Positions 12,551 to 28,082 of a stretch of DNA of 64,000 nt are shown here, piece after piece. The notes under the pieces were generated by a model. It did not search any database and had not been told where the DNA came from. It saw only the letters and a list, made by a program, of their open reading frames with translations. The stretch covers positions 1,674,001 through 1,738,000 of the forward strand of contig JAJTTP010000003.1 in NCBI GenBank assembly GCA_023313575.1, written 5' to 3'. Each line of letters opens with the position of its first letter. Within the stretch, counting starts at the first letter, position 1. Source of the DNA: Eutypella sp. D-1 (taxonomy: Eukaryota > Ascomycota > Sordariomycetes > Xylariales > Diatrypaceae). Position numbers and translations under genes: made by a program.

Positions 12551-13432
12551 TGAGAGAAGCAATGTCGAGTAAGCTGTGTCTATTCTAGATGAGAAAAGGC
12601 AGCGCGTTGAGACAGCCTCGTCCCAATCTACATAGCTATCATACACACATGGTCATCTATTTCATATATATAGTCACACTGACGCACTCTCGGTCTCTTT
12701 TCTCCCAAAACCCCTTTTACGATCCCACCTACAAAAGATCACAATAATCCAGTTGCCAAGCGTCATGGCGCTTGAGTATGGGTTCGTGGACAGTGCCTGA
12801 TACGACGTCCCGAATAATAATGGGTTACCTATTAAACGGAACTGATGCGAAAAAACGGCGATTGGTCGGTTGGGAGGCACCCCTACAGCCCCACTAAAGG
12901 GGCCGGTAGAAAGGAGGGGCGCTTAAGGCAACAGGCCAGTGGTTAGATAAGCCCGGCTTACTTACTTTTTATATAGCTATGTACCTAGGGATGGAAGTTA
13001 CCAAGTTGCCAGGTTGCCAGCTAGCCTGCTACAAGTACTGTAAGTAGCTTGCACGCTACCCAATTACTCGGGCAGGCAGCCGAATCTTTTACAAGAACCC
13101 AAGCCGCCTCTACCTCTACCTACTCTACCTACGTATATGATAGTTAACCAAAGAAGATAGAATATATAGATTAAGTAGTTACATAGTATTTCCCTACTTC
13201 TTTTTATATATCTATACAGATACCTATCTTACCTCTCAGGCGGAATCGCAATACGAACACTTAGCTCCGCTGCTATAACAGGTCGTCGCAGGTCTTGCAA
13301 GGTATTCGGTTACTTTACACATTGCACCCACTATGCCTATCATATTAAGAAAAGGTAGCACACATACACCTGTAGAGTCCGTGTTATTTACCCCTTTGCC
13401 TCATATTTTCTTACGTACCCATATAGGTATAT

Positions 13433-13444
13433 GGTGACGTCACC
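13433..13444. promoter_or_regulatory. CRE/ATF-type palindrome
   Basis: GGTGACGTCACC is a 12-bp perfect palindrome containing TGACGTCA, the consensus of CREB/ATF bZIP factors (Atf1/AtfA in fungi). It lies 0.9 kb upstream of the esterase-like gene and 1.4 kb upstream of the thiamine gene. Use as a binding site is inference. Confidence 0.4.
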
Positions 13445-14364
13445 TCACGTTTGGCATATGCAAGGAGACGCGGTGCTTTTCCAGCCCTCTAATACCTACA
13501 TTATTCATAATACGTAGTGAGACGAAGTAAATAAGGACACCTGTCTGATAGTTATTTTTGATAGGGCGGCACGTAGGATTCCTTATTTGTCGAAAAGGAA
13601 AACGAAAGGGCACTTTTCAGCATGATACTGCCCTAAAGGAGGTAATATCTCGGAGTGAGGGGGAAAGGGAAAAAGGCTCATTACTCTCACGTGTATTCCT
13701 GGGCTCTCCGAAACTGGGACCAATCAAGACAGTCAGCTGCAAGATCTGAATATCTGAGAGGGCCCCGAGTCCCCTTCCGATGCGCTTCCAATGCGCTCCT
13801 AATACATAGGGGATAGATAATAAGCCGGCCGTATACTATCGATTTTACACCCATCGATCCAGCTTAGAAGCGGACAATCTCGAGATGGCCGCCGTTTCAT
13901 GCTTCATTGTCACAATGAGGAAGGAGGACCGAATCATAAAGCGAACTGACCAGATAGCTGGTTGGTCGAACCAAAACCCAATGCGTAGTAAAACCCTGTT
14001 GGCCATTACCGCCTCGAAGCATGACGATTAATACAGACATCACTGGCTGCCGAATAGATAAATAGGCGACTATAGCTAGTTGCTATGCAACCTTGATGCC
14101 TCAACTTCCATCTCAAGCCTGAACTATTCCCTCGAAGCCGCCGAGAGATCTTTTCAACCAGTGTGTGAGTTTTCCCGTCTTGGAGACCAGGCCCCTCGTA
14201 ATGATGCTATGCCCATAGTATTACCATATGAGAGGACATGGTAAATGCACTAAGACAAGACGTTAGAGGTCATGGATCCGATAGCATCTTAGACCGGTAT
14301 CTACTGCAATCCAGGCATCCTTGACTGTTCCGAGGCTCCCATGTGGTTTAGTGACTAAGACGGG

Positions 14365-14570
14365 CAAATTTTATTAAATAATAACCGATAAATCGCATTT
14401 CTTTTTCATAACTTTCTTATTACGTATTATAAATTTTTATTATGAATTTTAAGAAAAAAGTTCCAGTTAGATGTACCTTTTAAATATAGTAAGTTTAGAT
14501 ATTTATAATGTATTATTTATTGCTATATGTAAAGTTTTTATTTCCGCTAAGTTAAATATTTACCTGTACC
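14365..14570. other. AT-rich island
   Basis: About 200 bases composed almost wholly of A and T, with long TTTA/TAAA strings, contrast sharply with the mixed sequence on both sides. It could be a relic of repeat-induced point mutation or simply low-complexity spacer. No ORF or repeat ends are visible. Confidence 0.6.
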
Positions 14571-14854
14571 GAGAGAAGTTATAGGAATGCCCCGCCCCCA
14601 CTTCACCCAGGCTTTTTCCCTAGCACAACCTACGTCCCTTTTTAAGTAAAAGCCGTAGGTAGCGGACTATAGAGAATTAAATTCATAGAACCACATTCAT
14701 ATCTAAGTTAAGATCCTTATTGCAGGATTATATGGACCGAGCCCGGCATTAGGCAGTTGCTTTCATACAATTTACCCTGACGTGCATTGGGTGTAACTGC
14801 ACAAGCACATCGCCGCCCAGTCACACTTAGAAAGAGATCCGATAGCTGAACACC

Positions 14855-17000
14855 ATGACCAACCGACGGGTCTTAGTCGTCGCCGGCTCGGATAGCTCTG
14901 GCGGGGCGTAAGCCTTTTCCCTCTCCGGCGCTTGTCGTCCATTAAACTTTGATGCTGATGAGTTATGGGAACGTATTTCCAGGGGTCTCGAGGCCGACCA
15001 GAAGGTGATCGCAGCTCATGGCTGCTACGCCCTCACCGCGACCACGGCTCTGACGGCCCAGAACACCCTTGGTGTGGAGGGTATTCATCACGTGCCCCCG
15101 GATTTCACTCGCCGGCAGATAGATGCCGTCTTCAAGGACATCGTGCCTGGGGTGGTGAAGATTGGTAGGTCTCCGGATGTTTGATCAGGTTTGCTCCGAG
15201 ACAGCTATTGCTGACCCCTCAACCAGGAATGTTGGGTTCTGCTGCTACAATCGAAATGCTCGCCCGGGCTCTGAAGGACTATAATGTGACGACCACCGTG
15301 CTAGACCCTGTAAGTCGAAGCTTGATAAGGGGGTTTAAAGCAATCGTTTATGGCTCGCCAAACCCCGTCAACTCGTATTCCATTGGGTTCTACATTTCTC
15401 AGAGGCCTTCATGGCAAATGCGACTCGGTGCAGGTCCCGGTACTGTGACTAACTTTAATTCACAGGTCATGATATCGACAACTGGCGCACAGCTACTGCC
15501 GCTCGAGGCCGTGGACGAACTACGAAATCTACTGCTACCGCAGACCTTCATTGTCACGCCGAATATCCCCGAAGCAAAGCTCCTTCTGTCTCGAGGTGGA
15601 AAGGAGTCTGTCGAGGTCCAGTGCATCGACGATATGGAACTCCTAGCTAAGAAAACCCGGGAGTTGGGGCCCAAATGGGTACTCATAAAAGGCGGCCACG
15701 TCCCATTCAGAAGAGACGGGACCATAGCCAAAACCGATGGGGAAAAGGATATAGTCGTCGACGTCCTTGCCGGACCGTCCGGCGAACTCACTAGAATTGA
15801 GGCACCCTACCAGGATTCGAGACACACCCACGGCACCGGATGTTCTCTCGCTTCGGCGATCGCCTCGAATCTTTCAAAGGGAATAGAGCCAGTGGAGGCT
15901 GTGAGAGCTGCCTGCAGATATATAGAAGCAGGTATCAGGACCGCCCCAGGCTATGGGAAAGGGCATGGCCCGCTGAACCATTTTCACTCGACGTACACCC
16001 TGCCCTTCACTGCGTGAGTGTTCCGGAACTTTGTGGCCCGAAGCTTGGAGGCTGACGAGGACTTAGGGGGCGTTTCCTCGAGTATCTCTTGAACCGGCCA
16101 GACGTCGCCCCTGTTTGGCACGAGTATATCAACCACCCGTTCGTGCTTGCTCTCGGGACTGGAGAGTTGCCCTTGGAGTCATTCAAGGGCTACTTGAAGC
16201 AAGACTACCTTTACCTGGTAAACTTCTCTAGGGCGAATGCCCTTGCGTCATACAAGGCAAAGAATATGGAAGATATTGCCGCGGTAAGCGTCTTGCTACG
16301 TTAGAGCAGTGTCGATGACCTTGAACTAAGCCATACCTAAGGGATCGAGAATAGTTACCCATATCTGCACCGAGATGAATCTTCATCTTGACTACTGCAG
16401 GGGCTTCGGAATCTCGAAGGAAGAGATAGAAGCGACAGAGGAGCACCAAGGTGAGTTTAGCCACTCATTCTTAGACAATCATGCTGTGCTGTCAATGGCT
16501 TCTCCCTGACGCTCAGATCAGCATGCACCGCGTACTCGAGATACGTGCTCGACATAGGACAGTCGGAAGACTGGATCAGTCTACAAGTCGCGCTCGCGCC
16601 CTGTCTGCTCGGCTACGGCGCCATCGCCAGACAGCTACACGGGAACCCGACCACGAAGACGGACGGGAACACGTACTGGCCCTGGATCCTGAACTACGTA
16701 GCGGACGATTACGTCCAGGCGGTGAAGACCGGATCCGGTAAGGATGGCGGCCCCCACCGCATAACGCAGAGAGACCAGGCTAACAATGTCACTCTCCCCC
16801 ACCGTCTGACACGACACATAGCACTCCTAGAAAAGCACGCTCAGCTACAGTCGCCCAGCAAGATAGACCAGCTCGCCAAGATATTCATCCATGGGACTCG
16901 GGTAAGTGCAAAGAGGCCCCCGAAGATGAGTAACTGTACTGATGTTTCGTGTCCTGACTAGATGGAAATTGGGTTCTGGGAGATGTTTCCAAGCAAATAA
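14855..17000 (+). CDS. THI20: Bifunctional HMP/HMP-P kinase - TenA thiaminase-II-like protein
   Basis: Nine exons: 14855-14907, 14983-15164, 15227-15309, 15466-16013, 16067-16283, 16342-16450, 16522-16737, 16822-16901, 16962-17000. All eight introns are GT-AG and in frame, giving 508 aa. The N-terminal half (to ~285) is a ThiD-type ribokinase fold with VAGSDSSGGAGLEADQK at the start, IPEAKLL, and THGTGCSLASAIA as anion hole/ATP site. It phosphorylates hydroxymethylpyrimidine (HMP) to HMP-P and HMP-PP. The C-terminal half (from ~289) is a TENA/THI-4 domain with HPFVLALGTGELP, ATEEHQ, a likely nucleophile Cys425 in LAPCLLGYG and Glu498 in MEIGFWEMF, suggesting pyrimidine salvage. Yeast Thi20 has the same two-domain order. 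I see no TPP-riboswitch pattern upstream. Confidence 0.95.
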
Positions 17001-18199
17001 GGTCAGGGGCGGCAAAAGGAGGTGGCAAAGAGGGGGTCAGGATGACCAAGGCTAGAGGAGTAGAGTCGGCATGGCAGAGCATACTTCAAATATGGGATGG
17101 CGGCTACAGGTAGGTATAGAAGGTCTCTCGCAGAGGACGCCCGACTCGCGCACAAGGCCAAATTACCAAGCAGTTCTACTTGAAGGCCAGAAAGGTTCTA
17201 AAAAGGGGGTTTATAAGGGTTTCTTTAGTACATCTGGCAGATGAAGGCTAGGTACATACATACAGATGGGTGATGCATTCAAGTGTACAATATCTACTCG
17301 GACAATTCTTACTACCTACCTAGGTACCTAGGTATATGATATATCGGAAACCAGAACCTTCAAGTGACTGGCATGGTTCTTCACCAATGGGTGAAACTTC
17401 CTCTATACGAATATATATTGGTACCTACCTGCGAAGGTAGTCGGGCAAGCAGTACGGCATAGAGGAGACAATATGTAAAACACCTCTCCTGCCACGAATA
17501 GGAACATACCTTTAGGCAGGTAGGCAATGGTTACCGACCTACCTATGGGTTTTTTGGGTGGTTTTTGGTAGGTACTTCCTGACTACAATGGGAGTGTACA
17601 AGTAGTCAGGGTTCGACAGCTGTCAGACCCGGCAAAATCCTTCAATGCTCCCAAGTTGACAGCTCTGCCAGGTGAAACAAGAATACTAATAATGGGTCAT
17701 GCATTGTATAAAGTACTTCTATACCCCTAGAAGCAGGGAAGGTACATCTTTAGGACCGCTGGACTAATGCGGAAGTGACAACCTAAGGGACCACGCTAAA
17801 AGGGTTTTTTAGTTTTTTTTTTTATCTACTTAGGTAGGAAGTTTCAACCAGTAAATTCTAGCAAGGAACCAAAGGGATAAGGGTTTTTTTTTTTTGCCTT
17901 TTTTTTCTGCTATCTTGGAACATTTCCTTCCTCACTACAACATCCATCCACAACAAACCACAAAATCCCATCAGTCGTGGTTTACCATCATCACAACTAC
18001 CAAATACTCATTCCTTTTCCCCGTATTACGATTCTTTTCTATCAAAACTTGAGTGCCTACTTTCTCATCAATTCATTTCGACTTACGGGTTTCCTAGAAA
18101 CCTGACGCGACTTGATCTGCGCCGAGTCGAGTCGCCCTTCTTTCCCTCATCACTCAACAAAATAACACCAAAACACTCTCAATACCTCGACTGCACATA
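17001..18199. promoter_or_regulatory. Intergenic region and DBP2 promoter/leader
   Basis: This 1.2 kb spacer has several TAGGTA/TACCTA clusters (17308-17336, 17420-17450, 17510-17570, 17827-17838) and T-runs at 17811-17823 and 17884-17909. A long C/A/T-rich stretch just before the DBP2 ATG is typical of highly expressed fungal leaders. Confidence 0.5.
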
Positions 18200-20713
<2,514 letters not shown>

Positions 20714-21868
20714 ACCATTTCCTAGCGTCCAAACTCACCTACACACATCTAGACATACCTGGGATAGTAGGTGTGTGAAGTCGAACTTGCATTTGATTTT
20801 ATCGCAAACCACAGGCGGCGTTACGGTTTAGAGGGCGAGGTTGTTAGACACCAGTAATCTTGGCATCTTTCAAGATGTTGTGCAATCTCTTCGCCGAGTT
20901 TGCGCAGCTTGTTTTCCTGCATCACAACTCGATTCCTTCCTACACCTCATTGACACGTTCGAGGATTTGATGGACGGAGCCTTGTTTTGTTGATCGCTGA
21001 GGATATTGTCTTTTCCCGCACAAAAAGGAGGAACGATAGCAAAAGAGTGGATATGTATCAGCTACACGAGCACTTCGGTCTTTGAGGATCATTCGACTCC
21101 TTTCATTCCTAGCTGACGCTAGGGAAAGAAGGTATGTTGCTTGCTGACTCGCATATAGATTAATGATGCTCAGTGATCTCGCAGAGGGGATCAGAGATGT
21201 TTGATAGACCTAAGTCGTTCACCGTCACTCACTAGGAGTTAGGGTGATGATTAATCCAGGTAGCACGAATTCATAAAGCCAACTGTTTTTTGAGGCTTAC
21301 GTTCCTCGAAAGTCCCACGTATGATAGATACTGTGCTATGCATCTGATGACGTTGGCATCGGGCAGAGATGTCGCCATGCATGCTGAAAGGTGTCGAAAA
21401 GCCCTCAAATTACATTGCCGAGGCGGATGTATTAGTTGCGAGTAGGAAATAGTCTCCACGTCGCGCCTGAGTGGAACCCCAAATGTCACCTCATGTGCCA
21501 TTTGTCCTAGAGATATATAAGGCACATTCGCCCATCCTGGGCAACGCAACATGAGCCTCCGTCTTGGCACTTTTTCCGGCTGCAGGTGCCGCCCCCGTGG
21601 TGATGCCGACGTGGATATATATAGAATAATCCATGTGATCGAGATCGATAGATAGATGATGTTAGCTCAGGTGAAGGTATTTATTTAGGTCTCATATGAG
21701 AGTGTCCATCTCCGCTCGCTCACTCGTCTCAGCAGAATACCAGCTAGTCATTCTGAAGCAGTATCGTCAGTTCATATCCATATCGCTCCTGCCCCCTCTT
21801 AGATACGGAGAGTTTCCGCCAGTGAAGCCGACCTAGACGTTACCGTTTGAGAGAATAATACAGACAAG
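20714..21868. other. Intergenic: DBP2 3' region and AA9 promoter
   Basis: This 1.15 kb spacer lies between tandem genes. I see no coding ORF and no strong repeat. The AA9 leader probably starts within the last ~150 bases, but no clear TATA box decides this. Confidence 0.5.
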
Positions 21869-23526
21869 ATGCAACTCTTTGGCAGCCTTGCCCTTCTCGC
21901 GTCCGTCGCAACGGCGGCACCGCACTGTATGTCAATTACGCCATCGTAAACACACACACACACAGAGGAAGACATCATCAACCCCATAGAGACATCATCG
22001 ACGCCAGAGACGTCATCGATGCTATAGAGACATACCTAGCACATACCCAAACATACGCATATATAGGACAATGGAAAGGCTGACCACGGTGACGGGTGGG
22101 TGAGACAGACACGTTCCCGAGCCTAGCGGGCGAAGGCGCGTGGGAGTCGGTACGGCAGACGGCCAACTTCCAGTCCAACGGGCCGGTGACGGACGTGTCC
22201 TCGGAGGCGATCCGGTGTTACGAGCGAACACCGGGCACCGCGGCCCCCGCCACCGCCGCCGTCAAGGCCGGCGGCAAGATCACCTTCACCGCCGCCCCCA
22301 GCATCTATCACCCCGGCGCCCTCAGCGCTTACATGGCTAAGGCGCCTGCTGCCGCCGCCGACTTCGACGGAGCCGGTAACGTCTGGTTCAAGGTCTTCCA
22401 AGACCACCCCTCTACCCAGGGCGGACAGTACACATGGCCCTCGGACGGTACGTGCGGAAATCCATTTTCGTGTTGGATTCATGCCTTGTTTGTTTTACCC
22501 TTTGTTGTTGGGTATGGTGTGGTCTGGTGTGGCATATGGTGCCTGAATGTGTCTGTCCAGCTGTGTGTGGCGGATATGTTTATGGGAGGGGATCGGTAAC
22601 ATGCGTTTTAATGCTACCATCATCCTACAAGCAAGTTTGCTAGCGTGGCATACTAACGATTGCTATCTCGTTCGCTCGAATCCAGGCAAGGCGGAACTCG
22701 CCTTCGACATCCCCCAGTGCATCGAGGACGGTGAATACCTATTCCGCATCGAGCACGTTGCTCTGCACAGCGCCAGCTCGCCGGTGAGTCGTTGTTATGT
22801 CACTGATGCTGCGTTCCCTGTGGTCTCATATTAACAACTCCCCACTCGCCCATCCCATCCCCTCCTTTCCGTTATCCCCTTCCCCGAGGAAATGACGCAT
22901 CCGAACTATCCGGATTCCGCAAAGACCCGCATTGGCCGTCGCCGACACGGCAGGCTATCTATGCATCATCACATCACATCGAATCACTGAAGCTCGTACC
23001 CGACAGAGGGGACACACTAAATTACAAGCCACAACCTTCCCTTAGCTCCCTCCTTCTTTCCCTTGCACAGTTCTCCGCCCCTGTCCCTAGTCAAGAAGGA
23101 ATGTTAATCGGGGGAGCCTGCTAACCTCGCCGACGCATTACGCGTCATGTGCGTGTATATACAGGGTGGCGCGCAGTTCTACATCTCATGTGCGCAGGTC
23201 TCGGTCAGCGGCGGATCGGGCAGCAAGAGCCCATCGGAGCTCGTCTCGTTTCCCGGCGCGTACTCTCCCAACGACCCCGGCCTGCTTATCAATATTTACA
23301 ACAACGGCGGCAAGGAGTAAGTCAAAGCAGCCTTCCCCCTTTCCCCTTTACCCCTCAGTTTTCTGTTACACTCTCCTCTTTTTTACGGCGGCCGGTGTGC
23401 TGTTGTTTGGGTGGCATTACATGCGAAACGATGGAGAGATAAAAGGATAACTTGCTAACCACCCACACTCACGCACGCTTGCGCGTTAGGTACCAACCTG
23501 CTGGCCCCTCTGTCTTCACTTGCTAG
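21869..23526 (+). CDS. Secreted AA9 lytic polysaccharide monooxygenase
   Basis: Five exons: 21869-21926, 22109-22447, 22686-22783, 23165-23316, 23490-23526, giving 227 aa with no carbohydrate-binding module or linker. The first 18 residues form a signal peptide ending ATAAP. The next residue, His19 (HYTFPSL), would be the N-terminal copper ligand of the histidine brace, completed by His87 ([14 protein letters not shown]) and axial Tyr171 ([12 protein letters not shown]), with conserved Gln169. Cys56 and Cys174 can form the family's usual disulfide. Known role: copper-dependent oxidative cleavage of cellulose or related beta-glucans outside the cell. Introns are long for this window (182, 238, 381, 173 nt), and the first has a CA repeat. 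Family assignment is secure; regioselectivity cannot be read from sequence. Confidence 0.94.
21950..21965. repeat. (CA)n microsatellite in AA9 intron 1
   Basis: Seven CA units lie just inside the first AA9 intron. Confidence 0.9.
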
Positions 23527-26500
23527 ATGATTTGTCCGGGGAGAGCTCGGCTTCGTGTTGAGAAGTTGGGGATGCGGCGAGGAACGCATCAGCGCCGAAA
23601 GCCACTCGGCTCGTGACTCCTGGGCTGCTACCTAGTGTGCAGATTTTCGGTTACCAATACGGAAGGACATGTCTCTGCCGCATACGGAGTGAATCTGTGC
23701 TTTGATCTTGGCCTGGGGAAACGCAGTGATGTCATGCTCTTGGTATCCGGCCCGCATAGGCGGCGTAGCTACGCGATGTGACACCGGCAGATTGTAGTTT
23801 ACTGCGTTCCTCGGTTTTATCCATACTATACGCCACACATAATTCCTGACGCCCAGGCTGCAAGAAGTGTCGAAACGTTTGGGTGATGAGACGTGTTCAG
23901 CTTAACCCAGTGAAGCAAGCAGCCAGATGCACCCCCTGAAGTATAGTATGTAGATGTTTCGGTATCACGTAGAAGCTTCAGTGTTGTGAAATGACCGATC
24001 TGAGTCCCCCATTGTAGAATGAGACTCGTATATGTTCTTCAAGTGGGTATATCCGGCTATGTTTGTACACCTAGAAGCCTGCGAACCGAAACATTTCACC
24101 CAGGAGGCATGTTCTACGCGCGGGGAGTGTGTTTAAATAGTATCTCGATGCGGAGTTTTCGTCTCGTGGAGGTTTTGGTTTCGAAGACTAGTCATTAACA
24201 GCGGCGATCGATTATGGGACGTGTCAAATATACTATCCATGCTACAAATGTTAGTGGAATTCGCGGTTGGCTTGAACTTCTGCTATGTTTTGGAGCTATA
24301 ACGATCTTCTGAAGCCAGAAACGCAACCGGTGTCGTACCTGAACGGGAGCTTGCGATGGTAGAGACCTCACTAGTTGGACATTTCACGCCTCCATCTTAA
24401 ATTCATGAATGATCGTTGTGTTCCTAAATTAGCTCCGAGCTTCATGCGAACGAACGCGACGCAAGGTACTGTGAAGATGAATACTGAAGCAGTGTTTGAT
24501 AGCGACTCATCGGTTGTATATAGCACAGCGTCAAGAGTAAAAGGCCCCATAGGCTAGCTTTTCCCTAACTTACACAAAAATAAAGTGTTGCTATGTAACT
24601 ATCGTAACCTACACAGGTGAATAACAAAATCCCATCTCTTGGCCAAAGGTTCATGACCTAAATCCACGGACACGGGAACTATCAGAGCCATACTTTAGTT
24701 GCCAGTAGCCGAAAAGCTTAAGGGGAACGGGTAAAATCTGTGCTAAGGAAGCCTAAGGATCCCTTCCTTTGCTGATGTAGGCCTGGCTCTGTTTCATCTA
24801 GTAGGTCCGTCCGCTGCCGCCTTGACAAATAATGAAGCTATAGTTACAACCCGACGATAGTAAACAAAGATACATAGTGAATGCATTGGGCCACCTGGAG
24901 TCCCCAACAACTAACCCGTCCACACAACCAACTCGTTTTCCCCGCCCATCAAGACACATTACAGATTCCTGACCGCGTAAAAGGTTTTCATCTCCTATTC
25001 ACTGAGCTCCACCCACACACTTGCCATAAGCCCTTTTACAACCATCTATTCTACAAGGCATATCCTGGCACACTTACTCAACCGGGGAGATGACAACGAT
25101 TCGACCTCACTAGACGTAAGTAATGATGGTCGCAAGTGGTCATACATAAAAATAACTCTATGCCCGGAAATGTGTATGATCACCTAGACTGCAGTCTAAT
25201 TTTCGTAATTTCACCCCCCCGCCAGCCAGTTCTAGTCCCCTATAGCTATCCAGACTTTCTGTGAGAAAAAAACTTGTCCAAGCCACCCTAGCCAGGCTTC
25301 TTAACCGGATTCGCTGCATGATGCAGCAGCTCCCCCTGCCCTCCAAGACCAAGATCGAATAGCATACATCACCGTGAGGACTAGTGACCAGTGTTCTCTA
25401 GTCCATGTTCTCTCGATCCCGAAGTGACTTGGTCCAGCACGGCAGTGAGATAACACAGGCACATCGCTCTTTCCACAAGATGACGGCAATGTCGAACGAG
25501 AAGAGGCCCCCCCTGAAGAGCCTGTATGTTGACGGACATCACACGGGTTGCTTTGAAAATACCTCAGAGTAACTCGTTGCATCATTCAACCGAACCAAGC
25601 TTTTATCCTATAAGCACGTGGTCTGGTAGCCTAAGACCGTATATGATTCAGCGTTATGTGCTTTCCAGAATAGAAGCTTCTAAAGTGAGTGGTATTCGGT
25701 ATTCAAGCGGCGACTACTCCATATCTGGAAAAGAGCACGTCAAAGAACGTACAACTCTACAAAGAACCTTGTGGGAGTGCCCTCGCACAACCTGTATTCG
25801 AAACAATTGATTTTTCGTATCATGTACCTGCTCACCTTACGCAATAAAACTTGCCCAACCTCCAGGTGTAATACACGAGCCGGCGGGCCTAGAGCTGCGT
25901 GACGAAACTTTAGAGGCCCGCATGTCTCCGTCATGAGTATACATGCTCCGAATAGCTTTGACATCCGGTTGGCAGGATCGCCCCCAGCCACCAATAGATG
26001 TTATGGGTTGTTGCCCTGAGATACTAGAGGTACACGTATCCAAAGACATGCTGGTGAATAACAACTGCGATGTGACACCATGAATATCACAACAACGTAC
26101 AGCAGTCTGTAAAAGCTATCAAGCCCAAGATTTTCGCCCCGGGGCTTCCGTGGAGGCGGCGTAAAGCTTTATTATGTGGGGATCGAACTACCGGTAATCG
26201 TATGTAACTGCGATCCAACATTGTTGCTTGTTAATAGGATTGCCAATATTCCATGCCGTCGTCTTCCACTGTTGGTGGTTTATCCCGGGGCCCAGCAGAC
26301 AATATTCTAAATTCCGGGGAACGCGGGACTAGTGTGACCATCACGTCGAGCCCCAGAATAAGATCAATGCGGAGGGAATAATGGGAGCAACTAAAGCATC
26401 AAGCACTGGCTAAAATAGTTAGTTAATGTCAAGGAGAGGGATCGCGCCTGAAGAGGATTGTTTGGTACACCGAGAAGGAATTGCCCCTAACGGGATAGAC

Positions 26501-27445
26501 GCCGAAACCCACTAAGGAGAGGGGGATAGGAGGCTATGCTGAAGCTAGAGACTCAGTCCCATGCTCGCGATGACGACGGTATGGTGCAGCGAAGCACTCT
26601 CCTTCTTTACCAAGACCGGCGGCCGCTGGCCGCGGGTATGCAACACCTGTCGCGGCTACCAAAGGTCCAAAGCTGAGCCAAGAGGACGATAATAAGCCGG
26701 TTTGGCAGAGTGGAGGGAGGTTGCGATGCGATGTTACTTGATGGTGCTTATGTCGTGACTCAAGGCCGTCAGCGTAGCATGCCATGAAATATCTCCTCTT
26801 CCATGCAGTCCGCTCCATGAGGGCTCTCGTGCGATATTGCAGGTCAGGAGACTAACCTAACCTGCAAGCCACAATGCACAGTGCCAAGGAGGGCAATTCT
26901 AGCACTTGTCCATTTGACCGTCATTACGATCGCCCGGTGCATGCCTTCCTCCCCCACCCCACAGCATGAAAAAAAAAAATTGATGATGCACAGTTAGCTG
27001 ACCAGCGCACGTATCGCGGAAGTCGAAATACGGAATAACTCCACCCTGATATACATATGCGCGCTTGAAACCTCTCAAACGCACAGCAAGCCACTGGCAT
27101 GTTCCGACACCCCCTACAATGCCTATCACACGGTAGATGCGGACACCCCAGACACACATGTAGGCGGTCGATCAGTCAGGCCACGATACAATTATCTAAG
27201 ACAAAGTCTAGAGCGTCCTGTCATCGAATCCTGACAACCGTCGGATAACTTGCGGAGATATCTCTCTGATTTTGTCTCAGCAACCCGGCCTACATTCGGC
27301 ATGCCGATTCAGGAGATGTCAATTGAACATGCAAAGTAACTTGGCAACGGTGGATCAAAGAGGCTGGGTTTACTACATATGTACGTACTTCGTACATCTA
27401 GGATGCCCGACCTACGTATTGTGTATTGGTAATTTGGAAGACTGT

Positions 27446-27490
27446 TGACTGGTTGACTGACTGACTGGCTGGCTGGCTGGCTGGCTGGCT
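27446..27490. repeat. TGAC/TGGC tetranucleotide repeat
   Basis: Irregular TGAC units pass into six consecutive TGGC units, a typical slippage repeat. Confidence 0.9.
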
Positions 27491-28051
27491 CCGAAGCTAA
27501 CCATCAGTTGCTCAATGATCGCCTCCTGGACATGGATCCTCAGTCCCACGAGCGGAGCCCAGGACTGATGAATCTCGTTTACTTCGATCTGAGCCGCGCG
27601 GACCTCAGGCAATAGGGGAGATATGAAACCAATTGGCTTATCAAAATTCCCAGCGTCAATTCAGTTTTGGCTACCAGTATACACATCTTGCCTGGGCAAG
27701 AACTCACCCCAGTTTGTTAGGTAGAAGACTATACTCCGTACAATACGAATAGCTAATTAAGCCTGAATTCGTTGGTACTCACTGTATCTCACCCTCGCGT
27801 TATTTTAGTTCATTGAAAGTACGTAATCACACTGGTGTGAGCGTGGGGATCTGGTAGAAGTAGAACTGAGCCCGAGCTTGGGATTGAGGCCTAAGCACTC
27901 AGAAGCCAAACCCTATCCCCACACGATTTGCTAACAAATTATGGTACCTTGGGCTAGCAGATGGGCATGCCGTCGCTACGTTATAGTAGTTTGAGGTCGC
28001 GCGATGCCTTCTCCACTGGCAGGACCGATTAGACACCCAACTATGTACCAA

Positions 28052-28082
28052 ATGTGCGTACGCGCGCGCATCGTACGCACAT
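28052..28082. repeat. Perfect 11-bp inverted repeat with alternating CG loop
   Basis: Left arm ATGTGCGTACG (28052-28062) and right arm CGTACGCACAT (28072-28082) are exact reverse complements around a 9-base CGCGCGCAT loop. The first 20 bases alternate purine and pyrimidine without a break. Confidence 0.85.

Larger units (their letters stand above)
12551..14854. other. Divergent intergenic spacer with CRE site and AT-rich island
   Basis: This 2.3 kb spacer lies between the start codons of the esterase-like gene and the thiamine gene. It contains TACCTA repeats near 13100-13135, a perfect TGACGTCA palindrome at 13433-13444 and an AT-rich island at 14365-14570. I see no supported ORF. Confidence 0.6.

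Noticed and set aside
14600..14854. Possible TPP riboswitch before the thiamine gene
   Set aside because: The conserved CTGAGA and ACCTGA-type blocks of TPP aptamers are not present in the right order.
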